Of a stretch of DNA of 64,000 nucleotides, positions 22,082 to 32,026 are shown piece after piece. A model generated the notes under the pieces. The model was not told where the DNA came from. It did not search any database and worked only from the letters and a program-made list of their open reading frames with translations. Origin of the DNA: Helichrysum umbraculigerum (taxonomy: Eukaryota; Streptophyta; Magnoliopsida; Asterales; Asteraceae); assembly GCA_949592205.1 (NCBI GenBank), contig CATIUR010000004.1:88338337-88402336 (forward strand), read 5' to 3'. Made by a program: the position numbers and the translations under genes. Each line of letters opens with the position of its first letter. The stretch's first letter is position 1.

Positions 22082-22798
22082 GAGACCATTTATTTTGTGT
22101 GAGAATGGGGGAACCAACCACAATATGCCATGTGTCACTTTTTTCTCTCTCATCCACGTTTTTAAAAATTAAATATCTCACAAACGGCAAGTCGAAAAAT
22201 CATGAAAATTGCACCATATTTTTCAGCGTTTTATCCTCTTCGATTTGCCGTCTATCAAGGCATACTTCCGACGAACTTTTTTTTTTCATTTTTTTGGTGG
22301 GTTTTACATATTAGTAACACATGTGTTAGTGATTGATTATATATTTGATTTAGGGTTTAGGGTTTAGCAGGGTTTAGTGTTAGGGTTTAGCAGGGTTTAG
22401 TGTTAGGGTTTAGCAGGGTTTTGGGTTTAGGGTTTAGTATGATTTAGGGTTTAGAATTTTATAAAGCGTTTAGGGTTTAGGGTTTGGGGTTTAGGGGTTA
22501 GGGTTAAACCCTAACCCCTAAACCCCAAACCCTAAACCCTAAACGCAACACTGTAACACACGTGTTAGTAATGTGAAACCCACTAAAAATAATGAAGAAA
22601 AAAACTCGTCGAAAGTATGCCTTAATGGACGGCAAATCGAAGAGGATCAAACGCTGAATCTAATGGTGCAATTTTCATAATTTTTCGATTTGTCGTTTGT
22701 GAGATATTTAACTTAAGGGGTAAATGGGTTTTGTATTCTCTTTGTACACATGGCACCATATCATTGGTTCCTCTATTCTCACACAAATTTTTAGTCTC
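22082..22798. mobile_element. Second foldback element, related to the 20201 element
   Basis: Two arms of about 245 bp (22082-22330 and 22552-22798) are inverted copies of each other: GAGAC, GTGTGAGAAT, GGAACCAA, ATCTCACAAACG, AATTGCACCAT, TCAGCGTTT, CTCTTCGATTTGCCGTC and GACGA match in order. The block order (GAGAATGG, AACCAA, AAATATCTCA, CAGCGT, TTCGAT, GACGAA) is also shared with the element at 20201, so both belong to one broad family. No clear TSD was found. The centre is telomere-like repeat. Confidence 0.65.
22350..22546. repeat. Telomere-like TTTAGGG repeats forming a palindrome
   Basis: Degenerate copies of the plant telomere unit TTTAGGG (with variants such as GTTTAGCAGGG) fill 22350-22505. 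The last 40 bp (22466-22505) are then repeated exactly as the reverse complement at 22507-22546, with one base between, giving an 81-bp palindrome of telomeric sequence inside the foldback element. Confidence 0.85.
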
Positions 22799-23364
22799 AT
22801 TTGAACCTTACCCTATATATATTATCTATATAATCATACATCATTAAACTGTATATTAGATTGTAAGGATCTCTCTTACGTACTCCCCACTTCAATTAAT
22901 TATAGTTAACTTTTGTACCATGTGAACAACAAGAAAATGATTTCTTTGTGTTTTGAAATTTTAACCAAGTACAATGTAAAACTTGAGCAATCACATTTAA
23001 CATTCACGAAGTTGAAGTGATGAAGTCCATTTGGAATCACATTTAATATTCCTATTTAACTAGCAATCTCCTGATCTTTCGCTCGCTATTCGAAATCGAT
23101 CATCAGAAGAAGAATTAGGCCAAAAATTAGGATAATCTAGCGCAATGTATCGGTCTCGTTAACTAAGAACTCGCCTATGGCTAAACATCTTATTGTATGG
23201 TCATGTCTTTAACTATTATTGATTTGATTTAACGATTATTGATTTGATTTAACGATTTTAGACTTCGTTAAAAAAAAAAAAAATACTAGAATGTATTACC
23301 AAGTTACATATCATAATTACCCAACCAAAAAGCATAATTACTTCACCGGGGTAATCCCCTTTAC

Positions 23365-23397
<33 letters not shown>

Positions 23398-23473
23398 AAA
23401 AAGCATAATACCAAAATATACTATTTAAGCAATTATAGTCTCGATTGTATTTGTTAATTTAGGAGATTTTGTT
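22799..23473. other. Unassigned DNA with poly(A) tracts
   Basis: No gene is supported. It contains A-runs near 23270-23282 and 23369-23395, the second following ACTTCACCGGGGTAATCC; these could be tails of retroposed sequence, but I cannot define an element. Confidence 0.35.
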
Positions 23474-23758
23474 ATGAAGGCAGAAATCATCACAAGATTA
23501 GACACAGGGGAATACATCTAAAACCAAGAACCACTCATAAATCTACCGAATCAAAATGACCCTTCATAATGAAAAGGCGACAATTCCCCATAAAACTATG
23601 TTACGAATATGACAATCAACAAAACTCAAGACCAATCCATTGATTTGCTGGTCTTTATTTGCCACAACATGTTCAGTCAAGGACATCTCTATGTAGCTTT
23701 ATCTAGGGTGACAAAAACCAGAGGACCCAAGATTCTCGATCATGATCGAAGGAAATGA
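23474..23758 (+). pseudogene. Helitron helicase C-terminal remnant
   Basis: Translated pieces match the last conserved blocks of plant Helitron RepHel (Pif1-like) helicases in order: an AEIIT-type stretch near 23480, RRQFPIKLCY near 23575, MTINKTQDQSIDL near 23608, then FSQGHLYVALSRVT and a terminal PKILD before a stop at 23758. The pieces lie in different frames, and the block usually reading VYLP..VFS is scrambled, so at least two frameshifts are present. Only the C-terminal end remains; no Rep domain is seen. It lies immediately left of the large gypsy insertion. Confidence 0.65.
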
Positions 23759-23801
23759 CAAGAATATGTAGGATTACTGAGAGTCCCGTAATTCACTATT
23801 G

Positions 23802-23806
23802 TTTAG
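23802..23806. repeat. Left target-site duplication of the dimer (TTTAG)
   Basis: TTTAG directly precedes the terminal TGTAACACCC and recurs at 51881-51885 after the terminal GTGTTACA. Confidence 0.85.
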
Positions 23807-26447
23807 TGTAACACCCCCAAATTTAATGATTTGCGGAAGCTTGATTTGGGTGTTACTAATCAATAACAAATCACAAAGATAAATAGCAAACGACTCTATA
23901 TGCGTCGTTTTAACAAAATATATTGATAATTGAAATGTTTACAACATTTAAAGCTTTACATAGCTCGAGTTAAATATAATGATATTTCAGTACATAAGTA
24001 CTTATACAAAATATACTAATGCAAGAAAATCTCAATCGTCTGTATGCTGACTCGAGCTAAATCCTGAAGCAGAAACATCCTACTGCTGGGTACCTGCGAT
24101 ATATGCTAAAAGGTCAGCTATAAAGCTGGTGAGCTCACAGGTTTGAAATCAAGTAATATCGTATGAACCGCAAGATTTAAATAATGAATTGCATCCAGCA
24201 ATTAAATAATGAATTGCATCCAGCAATTAAATAATGAATTGCATCCAGCAATTAAATGATAATCATCGTGTATACAGCCATGAGCACATAGTTGAGTTTA
24301 ACTCGAGGGCCGGGTCCCCTATAGAGAATTCCGGGCGAGGTTGCCTCCACGAATGCCTAATCCACATTCGTCTTCCCAAATATTAGTACGTCCGTTTACC
24401 CGGTTAGTGCTTGCTAACCCGGACGAGGAGGGTCAATCCTATATGGTACCATATACTAATATTCACGCTACAACGTATTAACAACTATGCTGACGGAGGA
24501 CTTTAAAATGATTAGTTTCGAAAAACTCATGTAGTATATGAAAAGTTGGTACTTGCGTTCACATGTTAAAAGTTTGAGCAGTATATCACACCCCTGAGTA
24601 AAATAGTAAAAGAGGGGCTATGAGACTCACCTGAGTCTGAATGCGTTTACACAAACGTAAGTTGATTAGCCGAATATGAAGTCCAAAGACTTGTAACCTG
24701 AGGGTGTCCACGACACGCGATGGTTATAATCATGATTGGGTATCTCAAAAGATCACCCTTGTAGTTGTTACACAACTATATATATATGTCCAAATTACTA
24801 CGATTTGGTTGATTTGTTAAGTGTTTGAAAACATGTACGGCCCGTTGGTGATTAATTGTAATAATAGTCTTGATGTTATCACATTGATTTTGAAGCGTTA
24901 CACTTAGAAACACAAATTCCATTATGTTTGAAAAGTTGTGTCGTATAATTGTTTTGAAGTTGTACAAGTTTGACACTTGGTGAAATATGTGTTTACGGAA
25001 TCTAAGTACGGGGGTCCGGGGGCAGCGCCCCTGGCTGGGGTCGAGCTGCCAGGTCAGCTTGGAAAATTTCTATTTCTACTATATTGCTTTAAGGAAAAAC
25101 GCATCTGGACTTGAATTTGGGTGAAATCAAGTGATAAAATTTTGGTCTCGACACTTAGTAAAAAGTTGTAAATATTCTGTTTTATGCGTCACTTATAGCG
25201 ACACTCATGGGTTTAGGCGACACTTAGGAAGTGTCGCATGAAATGACTGATTCTGAATAATAGCGTCACTTGTGCAAGTGACGCATAGAGTGCGACACTT
25301 GAGGAAGTGTCGGTTGTAAGTGTCGGTATAAAGGTCATGAGTCACTAAGGTGAGTGACTGGTGAAATCAGGTTTGATGGTAGGCGTCACTTAGGCAAGTG
25401 ACGCTATAAGTGTCGGTCATTAGTGACGGGTATTGAAAATGCGTCACTTAGGTAGTGACGGAAAAAGAGGGTTTTATGCGGCACTTAGGCAAGTGACGCA
25501 AAATTTGGGCTTTTAGCGACACTCAATGCGTCACTTAAGTGACGCACGAAGTGACGCTATACTGCATGCTTCGTTGCGACACTTAAAGCTGTTGACGGGT
25601 TTTTGAGCCAAAAACGAGTTTTCCGGCCATAGTTTGGTCCGATTCTTTTACCCAACCCATATATGGACATTTTAAGTTGTTACAAACTACTAGAAAGTGA
25701 AAACACTTAAAAACGAGAGATTTCGGGATTTGTCGGAAACTTACAAAGTGTCGGATGAGAAATCCGAAAAGATAGCGTTGTAGATCGGGAAGTGGTGAAC
25801 GTTTTTCTTCAAAGTGATGATGAGATCCAAGGTCGTTTAGTGGTAGTATTTGACGATTTTTGTGATGTGGTGGTGATGAACTTTTTAGAGAGAAAATGGA
25901 GGAAGAGAGAGGAAAGAAAGATAGAAATGAGAAAGTGAGGTTGTGGGTTGGAGGTTATCCTCCAACTTTCAGTCTCCGCTCCCCGTGCGGTGTTCGTTTG
26001 CTCCGTCGTTTAAACGTTAATTAATTACTTTAAATATTAAATGGTACGTTTTAAAATACAAATTATTATGCGATATTTTATTTAAATATTTTACTAATCA
26101 ATTTATATATTGAATTATAAAATGTAAGTTTGTTTATTTAGTTTGCGCGTTTTACATTTAAATTGTGTAAGGTTTGTTTGTACAATACGTATGAATACGA
26201 AATATTATTATAATAATATTTTTGACATAAAAGCGTTATTTAATAAGATTGGTCACCAACGTTCGTATTAAATTGAATCGAAATACATCCGATTTAAATT
26301 GCGTACGATTTAACCAAATCGCATTTTCGTATATATTCAACAATATATATATAATTCGATACATTAATTAGCCTAACAAGAAACTAATTACATGTATTAA
26401 CATACGATTAGGCACTAATTACTAGTCCTAATTTGGCGGGTGTTACA
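23807..26447 (-). mobile_element. Left LTR of the dimer (its 3' LTR)
   Basis: On the minus strand it runs TGTAACACCCGCC to GGGGGTGTTACA (TG...CA), 2641 bp. It contains three copies of AATTGCATCCAGCAATTAAA-type units (about 24184-24256), a G/C-rich block (25011-25052), an array of short perfect inverted repeats (25217-25545), and a CT-rich (minus strand) leader-like region around 25880-25960. I did not find a convincing TATA box. Confidence 0.9.
25217..25545. repeat. Array of short inverted repeats (CGTCACTT/AAGTGACG) in the left LTR
   Basis: About seven hairpin-forming units in 330 bp. The best are 25217-25237 (stem GCGACACT), 25263-25284 (9-bp stem GCGTCACTT), 25293-25312 (CGACACTT), 25383-25404 (GCGTCACTT), 25442-25460 (CGTCACT), 25479-25499 (one mismatch) and the perfect 18-bp palindrome GCGTCACTTAAGTGACGC at 25528-25545. 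The stems use two related words, CGTCACTT and CGACACTT, each paired with its own complement. Confidence 0.85.
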
Positions 26448-26460
26448 TTCTCCCCCTGTT
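26448..26460 (-). promoter_or_regulatory. Polypurine tract, left internal region
   Basis: AACAGGGGGAGAA on the minus strand lies directly against the LTR start TGTAACA. It is the plus-strand primer of the element; the same tract is at 43658-43670. Confidence 0.85.
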
Positions 26461-26481
26461 AGAAGAATTTCGTCCCGAAAT

Positions 26482-29400
26482 TTAGCTCGAGGTCGTGTTT
26501 GATGTGGAATAAGTGAAGAGTTGAGGATATTTGAGTCGCATTTGGTCTTCCCGTTCCCAGGTGAATTCCGGACCACGCCGCGAATTCCATCTGACCTTGA
26601 CGATGGGAATACGACTTTGTTTCAGTTGTTTGACCTCACGGTCCATAATTTCAGCGGGTTCCTCAACGAAATGAAGTTTATCGTCAACACGAATTTCATC
26701 CAATGGAATAATAAGTGTCTCATCAGACAGACACTTCTTCAGATTTGAGATATGAAAAGTAGGGTGCACGCTGCTGAGTTCGGATGGCAGCTGCAATCGA
26801 TAAGCTACAGGGCCAATCCTTTCGAGGATCTCAAAAGGCCCGATGTACCTGGGATTTAACTTCCCGCGTTTGCCAAAACGGATGACGCCTTTCCAAGGCG
26901 ATACTTTTAAGAGAACTCGATCCCCAACTTGGAACTCGAGTGGTTTGCGTCTCACGTCAGCATAACTTTTCTGACGATCACGTGCTGCTTTGAGTCTGTT
27001 TTGGATTTCCACAATTTTCTCAGTGGTGGCGTGAATGAGTTCAGGACCAGTGAGTTGACTATCTCCCACCTCAGTCCAACAGATCGGTGATCGGCACTTA
27101 CGACCGTACAGTGCCTCAAAAGGTGCAGCCTTAATGCTGGCGTGATAACTGTTATTGTACGAAAATTCGCACAACGGTAAATGTCTTTCCCAGTTTGTAC
27201 CGAAATCAACTACGCAGGCTCGTAGCATGTCTTCCAGTGTTTGAATGGTTCGTTCACTTTGGCCATCGGTTTGAGGATGGTACGCGGTACTCATATCGAG
27301 ACGGGTACCCAATGCTTTCTGCAGTGATTGCCAAAAGTGAGAAGTGAAACGGGCATCTCTGTCAGAGATGATTGAGACTGGAACACCGTGATGAGAAACG
27401 ATTTCCTTGATGTAGATTTGTGTAAGGCGTTCCATTTTATCGTTTTCTTTGATTGCCAGGAAATGAGCAGATTTGGTGAGACGATCGACGATCACCCAAA
27501 TGGTATCGCAACCGCTCGACGACTTGGGTAGTTTGGTTATGAAATCCATGGCAATTTGATCCCATTTCCATTCAGGGATTTCAGGTTGTTGGAGTAAACC
27601 AGGAGGTTTCTGATGTTCGGTTTTGACTTTCGAGCAAGTAAGACACTTGCTGACATAAGTGGCGATTTCGGCTTTCATGTTTGGCCACCAATAAAATTCC
27701 TTGATATCGTGGTACATCTTATCGGATCCCGGATGGATAGAATATTTAGACTTGTGAGCTTCGTCCATCACCAAGTCTCTTAGGTTCCCAAAACTAGGCA
27801 ACCAGATTCGGTTTGAGAAATACCTAATCCCGTTAGATTTGATTTCAAATTGTTTGTCAATGCCCCGCAAGGCTTCATTTTTGATGTTTTCCGGTTTCAG
27901 GACTTCGATCTGAGCGGTATGAATTTGAAGGGTAAGATCGTTATGAATGGTCATACTGAGGGCTCGGACTCGAAGTGGTTTTAATCGTTCCTTTCGACTG
28001 AGGGCATCGGCTACAACATTAGCCTTCCCTGGATGGTACTTGATCTCGCAATCATAATCGGTAAGCAACTCGACCCATCGACGTTGCCTCATATTGAGAT
28101 CCTTCTGATCGAAGATATGTTGGAGACTTTTGTGATCGGTAAAGATGGTGCACTTAGTGCCGTAGAGATAATGTCTCCAGATTTTGAGAGCAAAAACGAC
28201 AGCTCCAAGTTCGAGATCGTGAGTGGTGTAGTTCTTTTCATGAATTTTCAGCTGTCGTGAGGCATAGGCAATAACTTTGTCTCGTTGCATCAATACACAA
28301 CCGAGACCTTGGTGAGAAGCATCACAGTATACCACGAAGTCATCGGTGCCTTCGGGTAAGGATAGAATTGGAGCACTGCAAAGCTTTTGTTTCAGAAGTT
28401 GGAACGCTGATTCTTGTTTATCGGTCCAATCGAACCTTTTGTCCTTCTGAGTCAGTACCGTGAGTGGTTGAGCTATTTTAGAGAAATTTTCGATAAATCG
28501 CCGATAGTACCCAGCAAGACCCAAGAATTGTCGTACTTCAGTTGCAGAGGTGGGTGCTTGCCAGTCTTTGATAGCCTCGATCTTTGATGGGTCCACGTGA
28601 ATTCCCTGACTGTCGATCACGTGACCAAGAAATTGAACGGTTTGAATCCAGAACTCACACTTAGAGAATTTAGCGTAAAGCTCCTCGTGTCTAAGTAGTT
28701 CCAGAATGGTCTTAAGGTGTTGCGCATGTTCTTGCTCGTTGCGCGAGTAAATGAGTATGTCATCGATAAAGACAATAACAAACTTATCGAGGTAAGGTTT
28801 GCACACCCGGTTCATGAGGTCCATGAATACAGCCGGTGCGTTAGTTAAACCAAAGGGCATCACTTGGAATTCGTAGTGCCCGTAACGAGTTCTGAAAGCA
28901 GTTTTTGGAACATCGGCGTCGCGAACTCGTAACTGATGATAACCTGATCGCAGGTCGACTTTCGAGTAAAAACTTGAACCCTGAAGTTGGTCGAATAGAT
29001 CATCAATGCGAGGAAGTGGGTATCGGTTTTTGACGGTCAATTTGTTCAATTCTCGGTAGTCGATGCACATTCGGAATGAACCGTCCTTCTTTTTGACAAA
29101 TAAGACCGGAGCTCCCCAAGGTGAAGAACTCGGTCTAATGAATCCTCGATCCAGAAGTTCCTGTAACTGAGAGGACAACTCCTGAAGTTCGGATGGGGCT
29201 AAACGGTATGGTGCGCGGGCCACCGGTGCGGCACCCGGCACGAGATCAATCGAGAACTCAACCTGTCTAAGCGGAGGTAGACTAGGTAATTCTTCCGGAA
29301 AGACTTCGGGAAAGTCTCTAACAATTGGCACATCCTCAAGTCGCTTCTCCTCCGACTTCTTCTCTGTGATGTGTGCAAGTATTGCGGGGTAACCCTTTCT

Positions 29401-30921
29401 CAGAAATTTTCGGGTTTTTAAGCAGGAGATTATATTGAGTCCCGTCCCACCGGTCTCCCCCTGTATGATCAAGGTTCCACCAACGGCGAGTGGGATACGG
29501 ACGATTTTATCATGACAAACGATTTCAGCTCGATGCTTGGACAACCAGTCCATTCCGATAATGACGTCGAAACTTCCGATTTCAATGGGTATAAGGTCGA
29601 TCGAAAAGGTTTCGTCAGCTAGGTTTAAAGTGCAATTAGGTATCACACTGGTGGTTTCTACAAGTTTTCCATTTGCTAGCTCTACAGTGTACTTAACATC
29701 TAAGGCAACAGGAGTGATGTCAAGTAATGGGCAAAAATCATCGGAGATAAAGCTTCTATCAGCACCAGTATCAAATAGAACAGAAGCAGTTAAGTTGTTG
29801 AGGAGGAACATACCCGAGACCACATTCGGGTCTTGGCGGGCGTCCCCAGATTTGATGACGAAAGCTCTGCTGCGAGTGTTGTTGTTGTTGCTGTTGTTGT
29901 TGTTGTTCTTCAGTTTTGGGCACGAGTCTCTGAAATGTCCAGGTTTCCCACACTCAAAGCATACTTTGGGTGGTCTGGTGTTGTTGTTGGAATTGTTGTT
30001 GGAGGGAGAGCGGCAGTCTTTGGTGAGGTGGCCGTACCTCTTGCAATTGTTGCAAAAGGGACCACAGGAACCCTCATGGTGACGATTGCACTTGGGACAA
30101 AATGGTTTGCTCCCAGTGTAGCCCCGGATGATGTCAGTGGTGGTGTTGTAAGCTTTGATGGTGTCGGGTTTCTTGTTTTGTTGGTTGGAGTGGTTGTTGT
30201 GGTAGTCAGACCACTTGCGTTTGTTGTTTTGGGATGATGAAGTGGGTTGTTCAGAATCTTGGCTCATCGACATCAGGTCTTGGGCCAATGAGATTGCACC
30301 GTCAATGGTGGTTGGTTTGGAAGAGATGACGTGTCCCCGAACAAAATCAGGGAGACCAAGGGCGTACTTCCTGATTTTATCAGGTTCAGTGCTTACCATA
30401 GCTGGGCGGAGGGCAGCTAGTTGTTGAAACCTGGTGGTATAACCATCGATGTCACCACCCTGAACCTTCAAATTCCAAAACTCCTCATCTAGCTTTTGGA
30501 GTTTGGCGATCGAGCAGTATTTGGCAGTGAGTTTTGCCTTCAATTCCTCCCAAGTGAGTTGGTAGGCAATGTCAGCACCCACTGATTGGGTATATGAATT
30601 CCACCAAGAGTGGGCATCATCTTCAAGAGAGCAGGTGGCGAAGTTTACTTCGTCGTTCTCCGCGCATTTACTGACACGAAAAACAGTTTCCATTTTCTCG
30701 AACCATCTGATCAGTCCGATGGCTCCTTCAGAACCCTTGAAACTCGAGGGTTTACAGCTTTGAAAGTCCTTGTAAGAACAAGGTTTGACGGCAGAGGTTC
30801 CAGCGGTATCGCTGTTTCTTGTGGAGTTGGGTGGGGTATTCCGAGCCAAGGCTTCAGTAACAGCCTGGGTTATGAGTGACGTGATCTGAGCATCTGTGTA
30901 AGGTCGTGTCTTTGGCGGCAT
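26482..30921 (-). CDS. Gag-Pol polyprotein of Tekay-type chromovirus, left copy (intact)
   Basis: 1479 aa in one frame. In order: retrotransposon Gag (about 50-220); three zinc-knuckle-like motifs (about 275-345: CPKCNRHHEGSC, CNNCKRYGHLTKDC, CFECGKPGHFRDSC); aspartic protease with DTGAD near 384; reverse transcriptase with YPLPRIDDLF near 620 and catalytic FIDD near 720; RNase H from FVVYCDAS near 862 to HPGKANVVADALSR near 975; integrase with the HHCC zinc site (about 1060-1103) and D, D, E in MDF (about 1127), SDRD (about 1187) and TDGQSERT (about 1222); and a C-terminal chromodomain-like segment (about 1420-1470, EEPAEIMDREV to PQLF). The single ORF, tRNA-iMet primer site, long LTRs and chromodomain fit the Tekay/Del clade. 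No disabling mutation is seen. Confidence 0.93.
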   Translation of the reverse strand: MPPKTRPYTDAQITSLITQAVTEALARNTPPNSTRNSDTAGTSAVKPCSYKDFQSCKPSSFKGSEGAIGLIRWFEKMETVFRVSKCAENDEVNFATCSLEDDAHSWWNSYTQSVGADIAYQLTWEELKAKLTAKYCSIAKLQKLDEEFWNLKVQGGDIDGYTTRFQQLAALRPAMVSTEPDKIRKYALGLPDFVRGHVISSKPTTIDGAISLAQDLMSMSQDSEQPTSSSQNNKRKWSDYHNNHSNQQNKKPDTIKAYNTTTDIIRGYTGSKPFCPKCNRHHEGSCGPFCNNCKRYGHLTKDCRSPSNNNSNNNTRPPKVCFECGKPGHFRDSCPKLKNNNNNSNNNNTRSRAFVIKSGDARQDPNVVSGMFLLNNLTASVLFDTGADRSFISDDFCPLLDITPVALDVKYTVELANGKLVETTSVIPNCTLNLADETFSIDLIPIEIGSFDVIIGMDWLSKHRAEIVCHDKIVRIPLAVGGTLIIQGETGGTGLNIISCLKTRKFLRKGYPAILAHITEKKSEEKRLEDVPIVRDFPEVFPEELPSLPPLRQVEFSIDLVPGAAPVARAPYRLAPSELQELSSQLQELLDRGFIRPSSSPWGAPVLFVKKKDGSFRMCIDYRELNKLTVKNRYPLPRIDDLFDQLQGSSFYSKVDLRSGYHQLRVRDADVPKTAFRTRYGHYEFQVMPFGLTNAPAVFMDLMNRVCKPYLDKFVIVFIDDILIYSRNEQEHAQHLKTILELLRHEELYAKFSKCEFWIQTVQFLGHVIDSQGIHVDPSKIEAIKDWQAPTSATEVRQFLGLAGYYRRFIENFSKIAQPLTVLTQKDKRFDWTDKQESAFQLLKQKLCSAPILSLPEGTDDFVVYCDASHQGLGCVLMQRDKVIAYASRQLKIHEKNYTTHDLELGAVVFALKIWRHYLYGTKCTIFTDHKSLQHIFDQKDLNMRQRRWVELLTDYDCEIKYHPGKANVVADALSRKERLKPLRVRALSMTIHNDLTLQIHTAQIEVLKPENIKNEALRGIDKQFEIKSNGIRYFSNRIWLPSFGNLRDLVMDEAHKSKYSIHPGSDKMYHDIKEFYWWPNMKAEIATYVSKCLTCSKVKTEHQKPPGLLQQPEIPEWKWDQIAMDFITKLPKSSSGCDTIWVIVDRLTKSAHFLAIKENDKMERLTQIYIKEIVSHHGVPVSIISDRDARFTSHFWQSLQKALGTRLDMSTAYHPQTDGQSERTIQTLEDMLRACVVDFGTNWERHLPLCEFSYNNSYHASIKAAPFEALYGRKCRSPICWTEVGDSQLTGPELIHATTEKIVEIQNRLKAARDRQKSYADVRRKPLEFQVGDRVLLKVSPWKGVIRFGKRGKLNPRYIGPFEILERIGPVAYRLQLPSELSSVHPTFHISNLKKCLSDETLIIPLDEIRVDDKLHFVEEPAEIMDREVKQLKQSRIPIVKVRWNSRRGPEFTWEREDQMRLKYPQLFTYSTSNTTSS

Positions 30922-31209
30922 GATTCTTCAATAAAAGAAATGAAGATACATGAGATTTTGTAAGAAAATTGTATTTATTTCAGATGTACATGTATAAAGG
31001 TGGTAATACATAACATCAATATGAAAAAGAATTATGGCAATTAATATGAGTTGAACAACAAGAAATATTTGATAGCTAATACGAGTTCAAAGGTTACATC
31101 CTACAGATGTATTACAAAAGATGTCGGGAATTGTTACATCCGACTGAATTATAGAGTAGCGCGTAGATAGTTACTAGATTACAGGATAGATTACAAGACA
31201 AAGACTACA

Positions 31210-31701
31210 CTAGTCTTGACGTAGATTAATTTGTTCCATCATCGTGACAAGACGGTCCACAGTGTTTGCAAGCCTGCTAGCTTGTCGGGCGTTGTCTTCT
31301 GCTAGCGCAAGTCGTTGTGTTATTCCGCGCGCATACTCTTCTGCTTCATGTGAGCGTTGTTCACATTCTTCCATCCTTTGTTGCAGAAGGGCATTTTCCA
31401 CCCTTATTTCTATTATTTGGTTGCGAAGAACATCCATGTTGTTGTTTGTGGTTTCAAGGTCGTCGGAGACCTGTTCGATGCGTTCAAGGGATGTAAGTCT
31501 CCAGTTTTCGTTCGTTTCTTGCAACACGACATCCATGGTGCGAAGTCGCTGCTCGTGTTGGTTTACCCTAGCGGCTAAGGCCGGCAAGGCGATGTGAGTG
31601 GGATACGGGCCAGCTCGAGGCAACCTGTTGTTCCTCCTTGCTACCCTTGGGTTCTGCGACCCGGATTGAGAACGAGATGAATCTGATGGGATGTTTGCCA
31701 T
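31210..31701 (-). CDS. 163-aa coiled-coil ORF upstream of gag (left copy)
   Basis: This ORF lies between the primer-binding site (313 bases downstream of it) and gag-pol (288 bases before the gag ATG), in the same orientation. The first about 45 residues are basic and Ser/Arg/Pro-rich; residues about 50-160 are almost free of Pro and Gly and rich in Glu, Gln, Leu, Ile and Arg with heptad-like spacing, strongly suggesting a coiled coil. There is no signal peptide or membrane segment. It is not part of Gag-Pol and I recognise no domain. The second internal copy encodes the same 163 residues. It may be translated from a separate or spliced RNA, or be the first ORF on the genomic RNA; the function is unknown. 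Confidence 0.6.
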   Translation of the reverse strand: MANIPSDSSRSQSGSQNPRVARRNNRLPRAGPYPTHIALPALAARVNQHEQRLRTMDVVLQETNENWRLTSLERIEQVSDDLETTNNNMDVLRNQIIEIRVENALLQQRMEECEQRSHEAEEYARGITQRLALAEDNARQASRLANTVDRLVTMMEQINLRQD

Positions 31702-32013
31702 TTCTGAAACAAAGCGTTAGTAAGATTGAGGCCTATATTCATATAGCTCCTATATAATATAGCCTATTGAGTGTCTAGCATAAACATGTTCAAGTCTCGG
31801 TTCTCTCGAGGTCAGAGTCTTCTATTGTACCCTGTTCAGCCATAACTACTTTCAGATCTTACATCATCTTTGTTTAATTGTACATAGTTGATCAGGCTAT
31901 GTTAAATTAAACTCGTATGCTGTAATCCCTGAACCAGTCATACCTAATAAGGAATACTGCCTAATGGTCATAGTCTAGGCTCACTAAATGCAACCTAGTT
32001 CACTATAACCTTA

Positions 32014-32026
32014 GGCTCTGATACCA
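32014..32026 (-). promoter_or_regulatory. Primer-binding site (tRNA-iMet), left internal region
   Basis: Minus-strand TGGTATCAGAGCC, complementary to the 3' end of initiator Met-tRNA, lies three bases inside the LTR edge at 32030. The identical site in the second copy is 49224-49236. Confidence 0.85.

Noticed and set aside
22082..22798. A chromosome-end or true interstitial telomere block
   Set aside because: Repeats are short, degenerate and mirrored inside a transposon with inverted arms; this is not a telomere.
25217..25545. Inverted-repeat array as a CRISPR array
   Set aside because: Nuclear plant LTR sequence, stems not separated by uniform spacers, and no cas genes; it is a hairpin array of a retrotransposon.
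29537..30237. Open frames of 181 and 134 codons on the plus strand inside gag-pol, and their copies at 46747-47447
   Set aside because: They are antisense shadows of the Gag/protease region, caused by AAC/CAA-rich codons giving GTT/TTG runs; no independent support.
31244..31597. 117-codon plus-strand frame opposite the coiled-coil ORF
   Set aside because: Same strand as no neighbouring gene, Ser/Cys/Arg-rich antisense composition; the minus-strand ORF has the coherent coiled-coil pattern and the element's orientation.
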